A stretch of DNA of 64,000 nt from Doryteuthis pealeii (taxonomy: Eukaryota > Mollusca > Cephalopoda > Myopsida > Loliginidae): positions 96,510,092 through 96,574,091 of the forward strand of contig CM042141.1 of the NCBI GenBank assembly GCA_023376005.1, written 5' to 3'. Positions 14,818 to 30,000 of this stretch are shown here, piece after piece. The notes beneath the pieces are model-generated. The model was not told where the DNA came from. It ran no database searches and worked only from the letters and a program-made list of their open reading frames with translations. A program made the position numbers and the translations under genes. The stretch's first letter is position 1; every line of letters begins with the position of its first letter.

Positions 14818-17800
14818 ATGGAGAATGAATGTGAACTTTGTGATTTCTAGGCGGGAGCTCTACTGATTGGCTATTGTTGCAGCCAAAGTTATGGCAATTA
14901 AATACTTTAGGGAAATTTAAAATTATTGGTAGTTAAACAAAACGAAAAAGAAATTTCAAGAGTACAAAGAAGCCCTTTATTCTGTGCCATGTTTACAAAC
15001 AAGATGTCTGGTGTCAGATCTTACCTCGTAAATGTATCCCGTACAGCTTGCTCACTGGCTCCAACATATTTATTAAGTAACTCTGGCCCCTATATATCAA
15101 TTAGAAAACAAAATATACTTTAAAGAGATCAATATAACATTCAACAAAAGAGGAATTAATGAAGGGTTGTGTTATGCGTTGGTTGGAGATAAATTTTATG
15201 TGAAATGTAACATTAAAGAAACAAGCAAAACAGTACAAATAATCACAAAGAAGTTTTGAGTCGTAATAAATATTGTCCTTTATATGTGTATTATAAATTG
15301 TATCAAATAAACAACAAGTTACAAAGATTTGGTTTGATTAATGACTTCTCCTTTTTACAAATTTTTATTAGTATTACGGCTTACTTGTATTTAGTTCACC
15401 CGATTCGAGGAGGGTTGTTATTTTGTGACTTGCCTGTTTGCTGGCCACTTCTTTTCTGAGGGTTCTATCCTACTAGAATCTTCCTTTCCCCCCGCTCTCA
15501 GAATGTTAGTTAGTTGGCAGAAGTTTTGAACTTTTGGCATCAGTCTGGCTTTATCTATTTTTAGAATACAATCCTTTTTTTCTTTGTTTCTCCAAACCTG
15601 GTCTAACAAGAATCTACAGCTTATGAACCATTACAGCCGCAACAATGCCTAGGGCTCATCCTTTTGTTTGTATGAAGTATTAAATTGCAGAAGAATTCAA
15701 TAAAATTATGTTGTGTGTATTGCAAAAATAATATTTGAAAATTATAATTGTAAACTAGGCATCTTACCATCATATTGGTTGGTTGGTTGGTTGGTCTTGT
15801 AGCATATTAACCCTTTTTGTATCATTTAATTTTAAATCAAGTCATTTTGATAAATGATGGTGTTGCGCCAGGGTGTTCATGTCTGAAGTCAGCCTGGCGC
15901 AACACGATGAAGCCAAGAGGTCCAGAAGAAAGCGGTGGCAACAAAGCACCGGTACATCAACATCTTTAGGGACAGCCATCACATGCAACATCTGTGGTCG
16001 AGAATGTTTTTCGAACATTTGACTTCACAATCATAGGAGGTGCTGTAACTTCAGGGGCACAAAAACTATCATAGTCTTCCAAGACTGTAATGATGATGAT
16101 GATAAATGATTTGTTTAACTTCATGTTTATTTTTTTAACCAATTCCACTGATAGAAGAAGTGTGTGGACTGCAAAGGGGAGTATGTAGAAAAATAAACCT
16201 CATTTGGTCACAATTCCATGAGAGTATCTTGGTTAGCCTATGAACTTTTCAGCCAATTCTTGTATAGCAAGAAAATTTGAAATATTCATGTGTATTGTTT
16301 TTTTTTAACTAAATTTTCTTTTTAATCAAAAACCTTTTTTTTTAACCAAATTCTTTTTATCATATCATCATCATTATATCGTGCTAGTAGCATGGATATC
16401 CACTCTCACCAACCATCCCTATCATTCATTGCCCTCGGGAGGTCCTCTGCACAGTATCCTGTATCTGTGCAGAGCTGGTAGCTGTTGGTCTTTGCTGGAC
16501 AGCCCACACTGACGTGCCCATGTGCTGGTTTCCACAGGAGGACATCACTAATGAGTTCATCCCCACTTCTCCATCAGTGTCCAGCAGGTTTTGTTTCTCT
16601 CACTCAGATGGTTTGGGTGAAAGGGGGCTGCTTTCTTGTGGGGTGTTGTTTACACAATTTAATCATGTAATCAATAACAATCATATTGTAGTGAATTTGG
16701 TTCTCACTGTGTGCCTTACACATATGGCTTGTGCCACACTTAACTTAGTAAATATCTGATTGATTGATTGATTGATTTTAACAGCATGTCAACCCATCCA
16801 GGGTTATCTTATGCCAAGTGATAAGTTATAAGGGAAGGTCAAATTTATTGTTATGTCTTTTTTTCAAGGACTTTTATTGATTTTGAAAGTAGATTGTTTG
16901 CAGTTGTTTGTTGCTACGAGGATTGGAAATCAGTTTAAGGGATAAGTTTATAGGGTAGAGTTAAAGCAATAGTTTAGTAGAAAGTTTTTTTAAACAATTT
17001 TTTTCTATTTAACCCATAGATGGTAACATGTACTACCACTCTGGGTCAGGGTGGACCTGGGAGTAATGGTGATGAAGGGGTGTTCCACATTCCCCAGACC
17101 TACAGAAATGGAACATTACCATCAGATAGAGTTTAACACCATTCCCTGGACATGAAGACCCTCAGCCACAACCTTCTAGCACCCATATGATAAAAAGGGT
17201 TTGGGGTTGCCATAAGGGCAATAGAGTAAATATCTGAGTATTTGACTATGAAGTAATGGTTTGTGATTGATTGATTTTAATGGCATGCTAAATATTAAGG
17301 GAGGAGGCAAATCTTCTCAAAAAAAAACATTGAAGTCTTGAAACCATTATGCAAATATGAGGGTGGACTGAAAAGTTCATACAATAACATATGTACTGTT
17401 GATGACCAATGGGATCCAAGTATTACAACACTGATAAAACTGTAGACTGCAAAGGGAAACATGTTGAAAAATAAACCTCACTTGGTTGCAATTCCATGAG
17501 AGTATCTTAGTCAGCCTATGAACTTTTCAGCAAGAAGATTTAAATAAAAACATATGACTTTGAAATATTTCAAATGTTAACACGATTATTCACAATTTAT
17601 GTTAAAACAAGAGAAATTTTTTAATTATATTTGCTCAAAAGTTGCATAAATACAAGGGAGAGTCAAAACATTATCTGCCCTCTTCAAAGAGGCGTTACCC
17701 TGTTGAGTTAAAGAATTATAAAAACCCTTAGAAATCTGGGTTGAGCAGATAGAGATTGTTCGCAGTCAGAACCCCTGAAGGCTCCTGTGTATGTGCATCC

Positions 17801-19363
17801 TCTTACAGACTTCTCTCAGTCTACACACAATCGAAGAATAAAAATATAACTTTATATTCTTATATATACATGTGTTCTGTGTTCTTTGTCGGGTCCAGTG
17901 ACGGTATATAACACTTGATGCATACTGCTAGTGGAGCGGCCATGTTTACAATGTAAAGACAGCAAGCAAAATGTGCAATCAGACTCAAACTTTGATCACG
18001 TGACCAAGACGAGACTAATTATAAGCATGCATTGTGACAATAATAAAGATATGTTATGGCGAAAGTACAAATATTTTTGACTCTCCTTCGTAATTTAAAA
18101 TAAGAGAAAGATATATCGTGTTCTATAAGAAGAAAAAATGTAAAAAAATGAAACTCACTTTAACAGTTATGAAGTTCATGTGACACTCTTTGGCCAAAGC
18201 TGCAACCAACAAAGTTTTGCCAGTCCCTGGGGCACCAAATAATAATATCCCCGTTTTTATCCGAATGGGACATTTATTAAACAATTCTGGATACTGCAAA
18301 CAGAAATGGTGTACAATTTTAATTTATTTAAAGCAGAAATTTCATAAAACAATTACTATGTAATATAAAAACAATTCTATACTATATATATTTACCAAGC
18401 CCTCCACAAGAGCAGAACATGACACAAGGTCAATTTTTTAAGTGGAGGTTTGAATTTAGAGATTTTCTTCTAGACTGGTTGCTATATCAAGTTTAAAGAG
18501 CCCAGTCTGCCCTACTATTTACCCATAGTTGGAGGGATAATAGTTATTGCATACCTTTCTCCACATTATAGTGTACTAGCTTAAAAGCCACCCTATCAGG
18601 CAGCAATTAAGCTAGCTCCTGCAAAGTGCTCTTGATTGGGCCTTCAGTCCAATAACAACATTTCATGCATTGAGTATATATTAAATTTTATTAAACTTGA
18701 ACAATATTTTTCAATAAAAGTTCTTCATAAGTACAAAAACCATGTGAAACTCTTCAGTTTTTCTTAAAATCTACCATGTTTAAATATCCCAGATTCCATA
18801 GGCAAAATTTAAATTTAATGCTTTTTTGAAAATTATTGTTTTGTAATTTAGTACTAATTACAAAAAAAAAAAAAAAAAATCCTCTCTTCCCTTTTTCTCT
18901 TTCACTCTCCGGTATTTCTAAAATCCTTTTAATTTGGTAGTAGTCTGGGTAATTCTGCTAATACACGCACACACACACACACACACATATATATATGTAA
19001 GATAATCCAAATGACTGGTAAGTAAGGATTGATTCTATTTGGGATCATCGAAATCACACAGTACAGCCATACTGTATGCTCTAGTAGGTGCAAACATATA
19101 TATTCATACAAGGATTTTTAGAAATCCCTAAGAGAGATCAATGTATAATAACCAATAAATCAATTATATACAGAGCAATATTTAACTTTCAAAGAAAGAA
19201 AAACTTAAATTCAAAAAGAGTCTAGCCTCTTCAGAGAGATTTTACCAAAAACATTTTTTTTTATTTTTTAAATCCGTCTGAAGAGGCGAGACTCATTTTG
19301 AGTTTCTGATTGAAATAAATATTATCACAGATGACGGCTTGTTAAGTTTTTCTTCTTTGAAAG

Positions 19364-19425
<62 letters not shown>

Positions 19426-21017
19426 AAAATAAAATGGAAATTAATCCGACAGTATGAATAAGATATAATGAAAAAACAAACGATGTTTACAACTGAAATA
19501 GGCTCATCAGAAGAGAAAGTGTGCAAACCGTTTCGGGGCCAATTCTCTTGACGGTTTTAAAAAGCAACACTCGGCCCATCCTCAACTAATATGAGGACCC
19601 TAATGCATTATAATGTATCAACCACACGTGGGTCGGTCATCAACAAAAACAAGACGGGAAAAAGTCTACTTTTTTGATGATATCCATTAACACCACGGAT
19701 TTACCTATAAATGTGGGCTACTTATTTTACAGTTGGATTGTATTACAATAATTTTGATATTCCATATACACTTTTTATACATATTTTACACTTTTCTATA
19801 ACTTTACATCAGACTTTTTTTGAGTCTTATTTCATTACTATAATGCTTCTGATTATTTTCAAAATTGAAAATGAGATTCATTTTATTTTTAAATAAAATT
19901 CATATTATTTTTAATGCAGACAGCACAATTTTTTTTTTTTTTTGATTAATTCCAACGTTTGACTAGCAGCGTTCTGTTTTTACAAACGGTCTTTTTCCCG
20001 TCTTGTTTTTGTTGATGACCGACCCACGTGCGGTTGATACATTATAATGCATTAGGGTCCTCATATTAGTTGAGGATGGGCCGAGTGTTGCTTTTTAAAA
20101 CTGTCAAGAGAATTGGCCCCGAAACGGTTTGCACACTTTCTCTTCTGATGAGCCTATTTCAGTTGTAAACATCGTTTGTTTTTTCATTATATCTTATTCA
20201 TATATATATATATAGCTTTTGATGGAAAATTATCTACAATTAATATGTTAGGTACAAACAAGAGTGTGCAATAATCTGAGAGAATTGTGTTACCTTTGCT
20301 GGCCAAACAAAAGTTTCCATTAATAGGCTTTTCACTTCCTCCAATCCACCAACATCTGACCAGCCCTGAGTTTCAGAACTGTGAAGTTCAATACCTCGAA
20401 GAGAAAGGGGAGAAAATCCAACAAACGCAGCTTCAAAATCTCTTTCTTGAAGCTTTAATTCAGACATGTCTAGTTGGAGTTTGCAACCAGTTTCAGACAA
20501 ATCTGAAAAAAAAGAAAAAAAGTAGAATCAATTCAAATAAACATGAAATGATTTATATAAAGTACTAGAAGTGGCTACCCGGTGTTGCCTGGGTAGAAGG
20601 GGATAAAAAAAAAATTAGTCTCACAGTTCCATTATTACTTATCACAAGTTGAATCCTCACTGGAAGCCCCATAAAAATCCCCACATAAAAAAGATCTGGT
20701 GGGACGTCAGGAATTTTTTTTTTTTCGCTTGGGTAGAGAGAATGACATCACATATATAGTAAGAAATTTTAATTCAATAATTTACAATTTAAAAAAAAAT
20801 AAGTTATAAATGAGGCGATTAATTCAATCAATCAATATTATATTTCAAAGCAAAAAAATAAATAAATAAATAAAAACATGCAAAAAAAATAAAATAAAAT
20901 AAAAAATAACATGCTTTCTCTTCTGTTACTATCGAAATTTTAATTTTTTAAATATCTTCCCCAATATAAATAAAATCATTATTTTTTGCACAAAAAGCAA
21001 GCTCTGGTAATAGTGAA

Positions 21018-21076
<59 letters not shown>

Positions 21077-24000
21077 TATATATATTACTGTCATTAATTG
21101 TTTTATTTTTGTAGTTTCCTCCGGACATACATACATACACACAACAGCCCTTTATATATGTATAGATAGATAAAGAAAAGTGTATTGATGATAATGATTT
21201 TCTTTGAATAATTACGATATTTCAGACTGTTGTCCTCATCTTTATTGTGTATAAACACTATGTTTAGGCCACTGTAACCTCGGGCTCTGTTTTAGGATCT
21301 AGAGGACTTATTTTTTGGTAATTAAAATGATAAATAAAAAACACCTAAAACAGAGCCCAAGGTTACAGTGGCCTGAACATTGTGTTTATACACAATAAAG
21401 ATGAGGATAACAGTCTGAAATATCATAATTATTCATATCAAGCTTCTTTTGTATTATTTAGATCCATGGTTGTCAACCGGGGACCATATAACTTTTGTGT
21501 GTGTGTGTGTGGGGGGGAGTCGAGGCAATCAAAAAAATATTAATCATAAAAATACAATAGGATTTTTAAACATGGAATGGCAATGAGAGGGCGGGGGTCT
21601 ATATAGCTATATTACTAAAAATCTAATATTGTGTTATCTATTAGTTATAACAGATAATACAATACTAGATTTTTAGTAATATATCTAATACAAAACACAA
21701 TATTAATTTTTTAATGATATAGCTGATACAAAACACAATACAGTCAGTAGATGAGAACTTGTAGACAAATTAGCTTACCTGACTGTTTAAACTGAAGGTG
21801 AGCATGGATGGCACGATTAACAAGTTTCTTTAAATCTTGTACAACAAATCCTTCAGCTTTGCCAGCAATTTTCTTTAAATCAACTTCCTTTATAGAATCA
21901 GGATCAACAGCTAAATTGGTCTCTAGTAAACCGTGAAGAATTTCTTCTCTTGTTTTCTGAAATTAAAAAAAAAAATCTTTTCATAAATCAGTATCTTTGA
22001 ATATTGAGAACCATTCCACTGTAGAGAAATGGATTTTAAGAAGTATTTTTCAACAATAAATAAAGTAACTCAACTCTGAACTAACTTTTACTTTCCCAAG
22101 GCTCATCCGATCATGTGACTCCCTAAGCCAATCAGAGCCCCACTTCGAATGACCTCAGGATGAAACTTTATCAATCAAAACTCTTAATGATTTTCCATTA
22201 CAATTCATTTTAAATTCTAAACTATACTAACTTACAAAAATGATATGCGTTCTGCCTTCTCAGGAAATTCTTTCAATGAAAATATTTCTTCTAGTAACTG
22301 AACCAACATTAGGTCAAGATTACTACCTTCATACATACATTGACTCTTCTGAAACTATTCCTTCCTTCCACCTGTGTCTGACCTGAAGATGACCTCTGAT
22401 GCCAGACATTTCCAACTCATTTTGGAATTAACCATTTCTCTTCTAATCAGTCAACACACTTCTCTCCAGCTCTCTTGAATACCCTCATTCTCTCACAGGT
22501 TAGTGAAAGACATTATACGATTATCAGAGGTTAACTACAAAAGACATTGGACTCTTTACTCTCTTCTTATTTCCTTTTTATGTTATGTTTTTGTATGAAT
22601 TTTAATACATAATCTTTGTTACATTTATTTTGACTTTGTTTTTGCTGGTTTATTTCATTGTTTTATATAATTTCACTATTCCATCTGGTTGAAACTTATT
22701 ACTGGATCTTCACAAAAACAAGAAGGCAGAATAATAGGCTATGCCTATTCATTATGTAAAACATATACCTGACCAGTGATGCTGATAGCTTTTTGATTTA
22801 GTGCATCCTGGGATGCACATATTTGCTTTGAATGAGTTCCAAGGAAATTTGATGGGTCCCAATTAAAGTTTCTTAATAAATTGAAGGGTTTTTATTTATG
22901 ATCTGAGGAAACAACTAAAGCCATCTGACTCCTACCTTGTAACCTATCCTGTGTTTCTAAGAAACTGTTGAAATTGTAGAATAATCATACTAAGTCCAAT
23001 TACCGTCGAATTGGCAAGACAAGACAGCAAGCAGTCGTAACCCAATACGATTCTGGTTTGCTGCAAAACTACTGCAAAATGGCAGGATATTTATGAAGCC
23101 TCAGAGGATCATACAAACCAAACAGCCAATCGGGACTCAGGGAATGGAATCACCCAAATGCATGAGTGGACTGTTCTGAATTCCCATAAGTACCAGTTGT
23201 CTTGACACTGGTTCAGTTGTGTTTGGCTAGTTACATTGTTCAAACCAATAGTAGACTGATTGACTGACTGACTTCCTTCAATAGAAATGTATTTACAGTT
23301 AGCTTGAAATGGTGAGGGAAGAAAAAAGAAAAAAAACTGGGACGCATGGATATGATTTTACTGCATCCTTTTAGATTCTTGTGCATCAGTGATGCAGGAT
23401 GCATACCTATCAGCATCTCTGCCTGACCTTGTGCTAAACTAAGCTAAGCTTAGTAAATAACTACTATCTTTTTTCTTTTATTTCATCCGTTCTATCAGGA
23501 AGATGCCAAGGGAAGATGCAGTCATTGATCTTCTCCTTCTGTATGTTTTAATAGCTTGCTAAACCTGTCACAGCTGGTTTTGAATTTAGAGTTGTCCTTC
23601 TAGACTGGTTGCCTATTAAAACTAGAGAACCCAGCCTGCCCTACTATTTTTGCCCATAGCTAGCAGAAGAAGAGATGGATTCATGCCTTTCCTGAACAGG
23701 CTCAACTGGAAATTGAACTCAGAACACCAATTCAGATAATCAATATGGCCAACTTTTAAATTGGTTTCTTCTTTCTTTGTTTAATGGCATATCAATCTTT
23801 ATGGGTTATTGAATGCCAAAACCATCTTTGCAGAAGAACAGTAGTAGTATCATCTAACTCATAGCTGGAGGAGGGGGGGTCAGGAGGAGGTTCATATCTT
23901 TCCCCAAAAGGTATTAGTCTGAAAGTGAACATAATAAAGTGACTGGAGTTTGAATTTGCTTACTACAATATCACAGTGCAGCATGTTAGCCACTACGCTA

Positions 24001-27000
24001 TGGAGACTTCCCCTCTATAAACAATCAGATAAGTTAACTTTGTTAAATTACATGTCTCTCCCTATCTGACTTCAACAGAAATAATTAATAGTAAGTGTTA
24101 CATAATCTATGCATAGATTATTGTCAACCCCTTGTATTTCTGAAGGGATGGCCCCTTTTCATATCACGGGCGGGACTTTCCATGGAATATTACAGAAAGC
24201 CCGCAAAATACGTGAAGTCATGTGGGACCTGGTTGGCTCTCAGTTTCAGCTTGGACGTCAGGCAGAGAAGATGTACTGCCTTAGCTGGAACTCACTGCAC
24301 ACGCGTTATGTTTAGTTAAGTAAATAAAGGTTTAAATAAATAATATGGTTTTGTGGTTGATGAATGTCTTGGCAACAAGACTGACCTAGAAGAAGAAATG
24401 AATCAAGGAAGACCAACCAGCAAGAAGAGAGATGTTAGAAGAGATGCTAGAAGAAAGAACGTAAGATACCAAAGATGAGCAGAAGAAAAATAGAAGTAAA
24501 GAAAGAGTATACAACATAAGTAAGTTGGTGGATTGGCCTATTGGTGGTATCAGCCAAACAGCAAAGGAGTTTTTGTTCACTGTCGACCAGGGAGGTTGTT
24601 TTTGGCTGAGGTGGAGCGCCATACTTACTAATTAATAGTAAAGTGAAATAAATATTCAATTCACATGCAATTTGATTGTTTTTTTTTAATGGTATAGAAA
24701 ATTTCATGGGTTATCTAATGCCAAAATCATTATACCACAGGGAGTCCTCCCCATGAAATTTGAGAGATGTTACATTCTGTAGATTACTAAACCATATATC
24801 TACTTATTACAATAACTTACTTGATCTGGATGGGAAATATTAAGGACCATTTGAATGTAATGCATGCCACGTGATGTGACGAGTTTCTGGTGCAGTGTCA
24901 TTGTTGATTCACTGGTAGCCATGACAGCAACTCGAGGATGGAGTGTATTTAGTTTTTTCAGAAAGTCACAGATGACTGAAAGAAAAAAATAAATAAATAA
25001 AAATAATATATAATTAAAATGAGTAGGTATTCGTAAAATCAGTTTTTATTATTTGGATTATTCAGACTATTGTCCTCATCTTTATTGTTATCTACACAAT
25101 GTTTCGGCCAATGTGCCCTCCAACCTTCTTCAGGTATTTTTTGTTGAACTCAGGAACCTTCTTGTCATAATCAGGAGTCTTCACAGAACTTCGAACCAAA
25201 CCCTTTATTCAATCCACGGGGATAGATTGTTTTCATTCTGTTAACCACAACCGAATACAAGTGTAAAGCTGTGTTAATTATTCTATGTTACTGTCACCTT
25301 GGCCAGGATTGAACCTGTAGTCCAGAGATAACTCTCACTTAGAACTGTATTAACCAACACCTATATCTGCTGTGCTGTGTGTCCAATTGGACATCGGCTG
25401 AAATGTTGTGCAGATAACAATAAAGATGAGGACAATAGTCCGAATAATCCAAATAATCAAGTCTCATCTAAAAAAATTCAGAGAAATAGTTTTTAACAGT
25501 TTTTTTTTTTTTTAAGCAGAAATATTTAATTATCTCTGCATAAAATATAAAATGATTTTTGAAGTTCCCTTGGTCTTACCTGAAGTGAGCCGTACATTTT
25601 CAAGAGGATCAATGTCAAGGTCACTGTCTCTGCTGCATAAACAGTCAAGGTCATCAAGTACAATAACTGACGGTTGTCTCCACACAGCTTCTTCAAACTG
25701 TTGTTCTAAAATCGTATGGACACTTGATAATTTTTTACCTGCACAAAATAAAGTAACTCAATTGAAATTTGTTATAATAGTATAGAAAAAAATCTGTTTT
25801 GTTTTACGGCATATCAACCATGGTGGGTTATTTAATGCTGGGTAAGTTTTTAAAGATTTGTAGCGATTGTTTAGGAAGAAATTTTTTAAAATTCAATTTA
25901 TTTTTTTGTAAAAAAATTTTCTATTCAACCCATAGATGGGACCCTAACAGGTACTACCACTTCAGGGCAGAGTGGACCTGGGAGGAATGGTGATAAAGGA
26001 GTGTGCCACATTCCCCAGACCTCCAGAATTGGAACCTCACCATCAGTTAGAGATTACGTTATACCCAGGACATGAAGACCCTCAACCACCGCCTCCTAGC
26101 ATCCATATGATAAAAAGGGTTGGGGCTTATCATAAGGGCAATAGGGTTGGGACAATCATATAGGTGCTAGGGCTTAATATGACTAGCCGATTGATCAGAG
26201 GGGACCTCTCCGACTGCCCTCTAGCCTAAGTAAGAACTAAAGTGGAGTGTTGCATGTCATGGATTGCTCATCCACCAGGATTCTATCCTTAAGCATCACC
26301 GGTCACCACCCATGGCCAACAGATGGCCCCATTGGGGGGGGATCTTACCCCCTCTTCAGAGGTGCAGTCGATGTATTCTAAAGCCCCAATTGACAGGCTG
26401 TTTGTTATTATTTCAATTCGTAATAGTAAAACAAAGTCATATGACAGGCAAGAAGAACATTTCAGCAAGTATCAATTATTAAAAAATAAGGACCATATGA
26501 CCTTTAGGCACCCCTTTTTGATCTCGATTAAAAAAGGACATGTTTTTCATTTACACTGTCAATATCCGGTTGTTTTAACAGACGGTTTTTAGATATTTAA
26601 AAAATTTAAATTATAAAACTAACCCCTAACCCCTAACAAACAACCGGATATTGACGGTGTAAATGAAAAACATGTCCTTCCTTAATCAAGATCAAAAAGG
26701 GGTGCCTAAAGATAATATGGTCCAAAAATAAAATATTAAGGACAAATAAAAACCATTAAGAGGTCACCTGTTTGTATTATTGTTCTGCCTACATGCATTC
26801 ATACATACATACATATACTCCTCTCTGAATCTATTTCTTTCTTCCTTCCCACCTCTGTGTCCAACCTCACCATGAACTCTGAGGAGTATGTGACAAGCTG
26901 CATGTACACCTTACCCCGAGGAGTATGTGACAAGCGGCATGTACACCTTAGACCCAAACCGATGTGTATGTGACGATGAACACGTACCCCAACAGAACCC

Positions 27001-30000
27001 TTTCCCGTGCGTTTGGACAATTCACGAGTTCTTCCCAAAACACCCAAGCGACAACACACGTCTTCACCATTCTTCACTATTCTCCAACAACTTCAAAAAT
27101 AGACTTAATAGATTTTTACCGTGAGGTCTGTTAAGGATTTTTAACTTTTCATCCCTTTTGTCATCCTGTTAAATTGTTTGTGTTTATGTTCAATATATAA
27201 CGTTCATGTTAAATCTATTGTCTTCACTTTTCCCTTTTTTGTTTTTCATTCAATTTTTTGATGTTCTTAAAGACTGCTTGGTTAAGCTATCTGTCTGATG
27301 TTTGCAGACAAGAGAAGGTAGAATAATTATTAACAGGTACAATTAACCACAGATACTTACCCACTAAAGATTTACATGCAATAATAATTGGATAGGCCAG
27401 AATTGGAGGTTCCAAGATCTCTTTACAAATAGAAGAGGCAAAAATGGTTTTGCCTGTTCCTGTGGCACCAGTGATCAGCAACATTCCTAAAGTAGGACGA
27501 GACTGTGATATGGATGTAGAACCCATGGTACTTAGAATCATTCGGAAATACTGCATTGCTTTCATTGATTGTTCTTGTAAACCTCTGAAATAAAATTTAA
27601 AAAATGGAGAATATAAATTTGATGTATTTTGGAAAAAAATACTTTTACTCTATGTACAAAAGATTATGCATTAATAGAAAAGATGTACTTTTTCTATTAG
27701 AATGTATATTAGTATTATTATCATTTATTTAGTTATTGGGTTGGGCAAAAAGTTTGTTCTGTTTTTATTCTCATTAAATGTCATCTGTTGTATTTAGTTT
27801 ATACAAAGTTTATTAAAAAGATTTTAATTGGAATTTGACAACTATCACATATTTGACTTGTCAATATTTTCATTTATTGATTCTAACATTGAAGATGGAA
27901 GAAAATAAAGAATATTTTGATATGCTTTGATTTTTTATCTTAACAAAGGTAAAAATGCAACTCAAATGTAAAAATGTTATAATTATAATAATTATAATAA
28001 TAATAGTAGTAAAAATAATAGTGATAAGAATAAAAAGAATGAAAAAAAGAAAAAAGAAAAGAAAAAGAAAAGGATTAAAAAGATTAGAAAATAAAGAAAA
28101 AGAAAAAAGAAAAAAAAGGAAAAGGAAAACAAAATGAAAAAGAAAAAAAGAAAACGAAAAAGACGAAAAAGAAGACGAAAAAAGGAAAATAAAATGAAAA
28201 AGAAAAAAGAAAAAGAAAAAAAGAAAAGAAAAAGAAAAAGAAAAGAAGAAAAAAAAGAAGAATGAGAATGAGAATAATAATAATAATAATAATATCTATA
28301 ATGTGTGTAAAATCTCAAACAGCCAAAATAAAGTTAAATCTGAAATTTTCTTGCCTGATAGTATTTAATTTGACAGTGTCAACACGGGGATCAATTTCAG
28401 TCAGAGGCAAGAGATTTGGATGAATCTTTTGCAATTGTGAAGCAGCAGCTTCAGGTTCAAGCTGGATAACCAAATGTATAGATTTTAGGGCATCCGGATG
28501 GAGCTCAACATAAATAAATTCTTCCTCATTTTTTGGTGTATGATTACTTTGATTGAAAGAGAGAAGGGCTTCCACCCAATAATCTGAAAGATAATCATTG
28601 GAAAAAAACATTATTGCTGTAATCTCAAAGAATATCTCCATACTAAAGAAAATAATTCACAGAGATGCTGATAAGTACACGTTCTGCATCCCTGACACAA
28701 AAAAAATCTAAAAGGACGCAGTAAAATCTTATCCATGAGTCCCAGTGTTTTTCTTTTTTCTTCCCTCACCATTTCAAGCTAACTGTAAATACATTTCAAT
28801 AGTTTCTTAGAAATTAATTACACAGGATAGGTTACAAGGTAGGAGTTAAACGGCTTTAGTTGTTTCTCCAGATCAAAAATAAAAACCCTACAATCTATTA
28901 AGAAACTTTAGTTCAAATATGTGTGTCCCAGGATGCACTAAATCAAAAAGCTATCAGCATCACTGAATTTATATTATTTGTATTATTTGGACTATTGTCC
29001 TCATCTTTGCTGTTATCTACACAACGTTTCAGTTGATGTGCCCTCTGCCTTTTTCAGGTGTTTCTTGTTGAACTCGGGAACCTTCTTGTCAGAAGGCACA
29101 AACGTTGTGTAGATAAAAATAAAGATGAGGACAATAGTCCAAATAATACAAATTATTAAGCCTCATCTAAAAAATTCAATGATAAAGAAAATGAATTTTA
29201 TAGAAAATGAAATTCAAACAGACAATATTTAACTGTATATTTTTCTTATTTCTATACACTTGAATATTTTATGAAGAAAATATGATCATACACAAGAACT
29301 ATATAATTAACTTTTTTCCAGGCCACTTGTCTCACCATATTCAGGACAGAATGACCAAAAGAAAGTTATATTTATAGTCCAAACTAATGTCTTTTTTACA
29401 TCATTACAAAGAAATATCCACTGGAAGGTGTGTTTGCTCTAAATATTGTGTAAATTTTATGTTATAATACATTATGTAAACTATATAAATTTTTATTTTT
29501 AGTCTGTATAAACCGATAAAAAGTTGAACAAATTCTAAATTTAGGTTAAATTTAACTGCTATAAACAAATTCTAAAAAGTCAGTTCGTATTATACAAAAT
29601 AATATTTTTTCCATCATGCCATTTTGCTTGCTGCCTTTACAGTGTAAACATGACCACTCCACTAGCAGTATGCACTAAGGAAGAACAAAGAGCAAAAAAT
29701 TTCTCTGGTTGGAAGGAGTATCAGGAGCTGAAATTCATTGAAGGCTTTTAGCACAATACGGGGACAGTGCACTACTGCGTAGAAGTGTATATGAGTTAAT
29801 AGAGAAGTTTAAAAGTGGCAGGACAACCATGACACACACAGAGGGAGCAGGATGCCCACCAACCTCCACCACTGTTGAGAAGATTCAGCAAACTCGAGAG
29901 ATGGTAATGGCGAACCATGCACCTCCACTAAAATATTTAATAAGTGTCAATAATTGTGGAGAAAACATTTCAAAATATAAACAGAGCAAGATTTCTGCTA

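Noticed and set aside
19500..19560. Type II hammerhead from CGAAAC and CTGATGAG in the foldback arm
   Set aside because: The order would fit only a type II form, but the cleavage triplet and stem pairings are missing.
26619..26637. Interstitial telomeric repeat (CTAACCCCTAACCCCTAAC)
   Set aside because: Fewer than three units, and not the TTAGGG sequence of molluscs. It is part of the centre of an inverted-repeat element.
28315..28354. Coding extension beyond 28355 ([14 protein letters not shown])
   Set aside because: It reads through the GC donor into intron sequence and does not join the next exon in frame.
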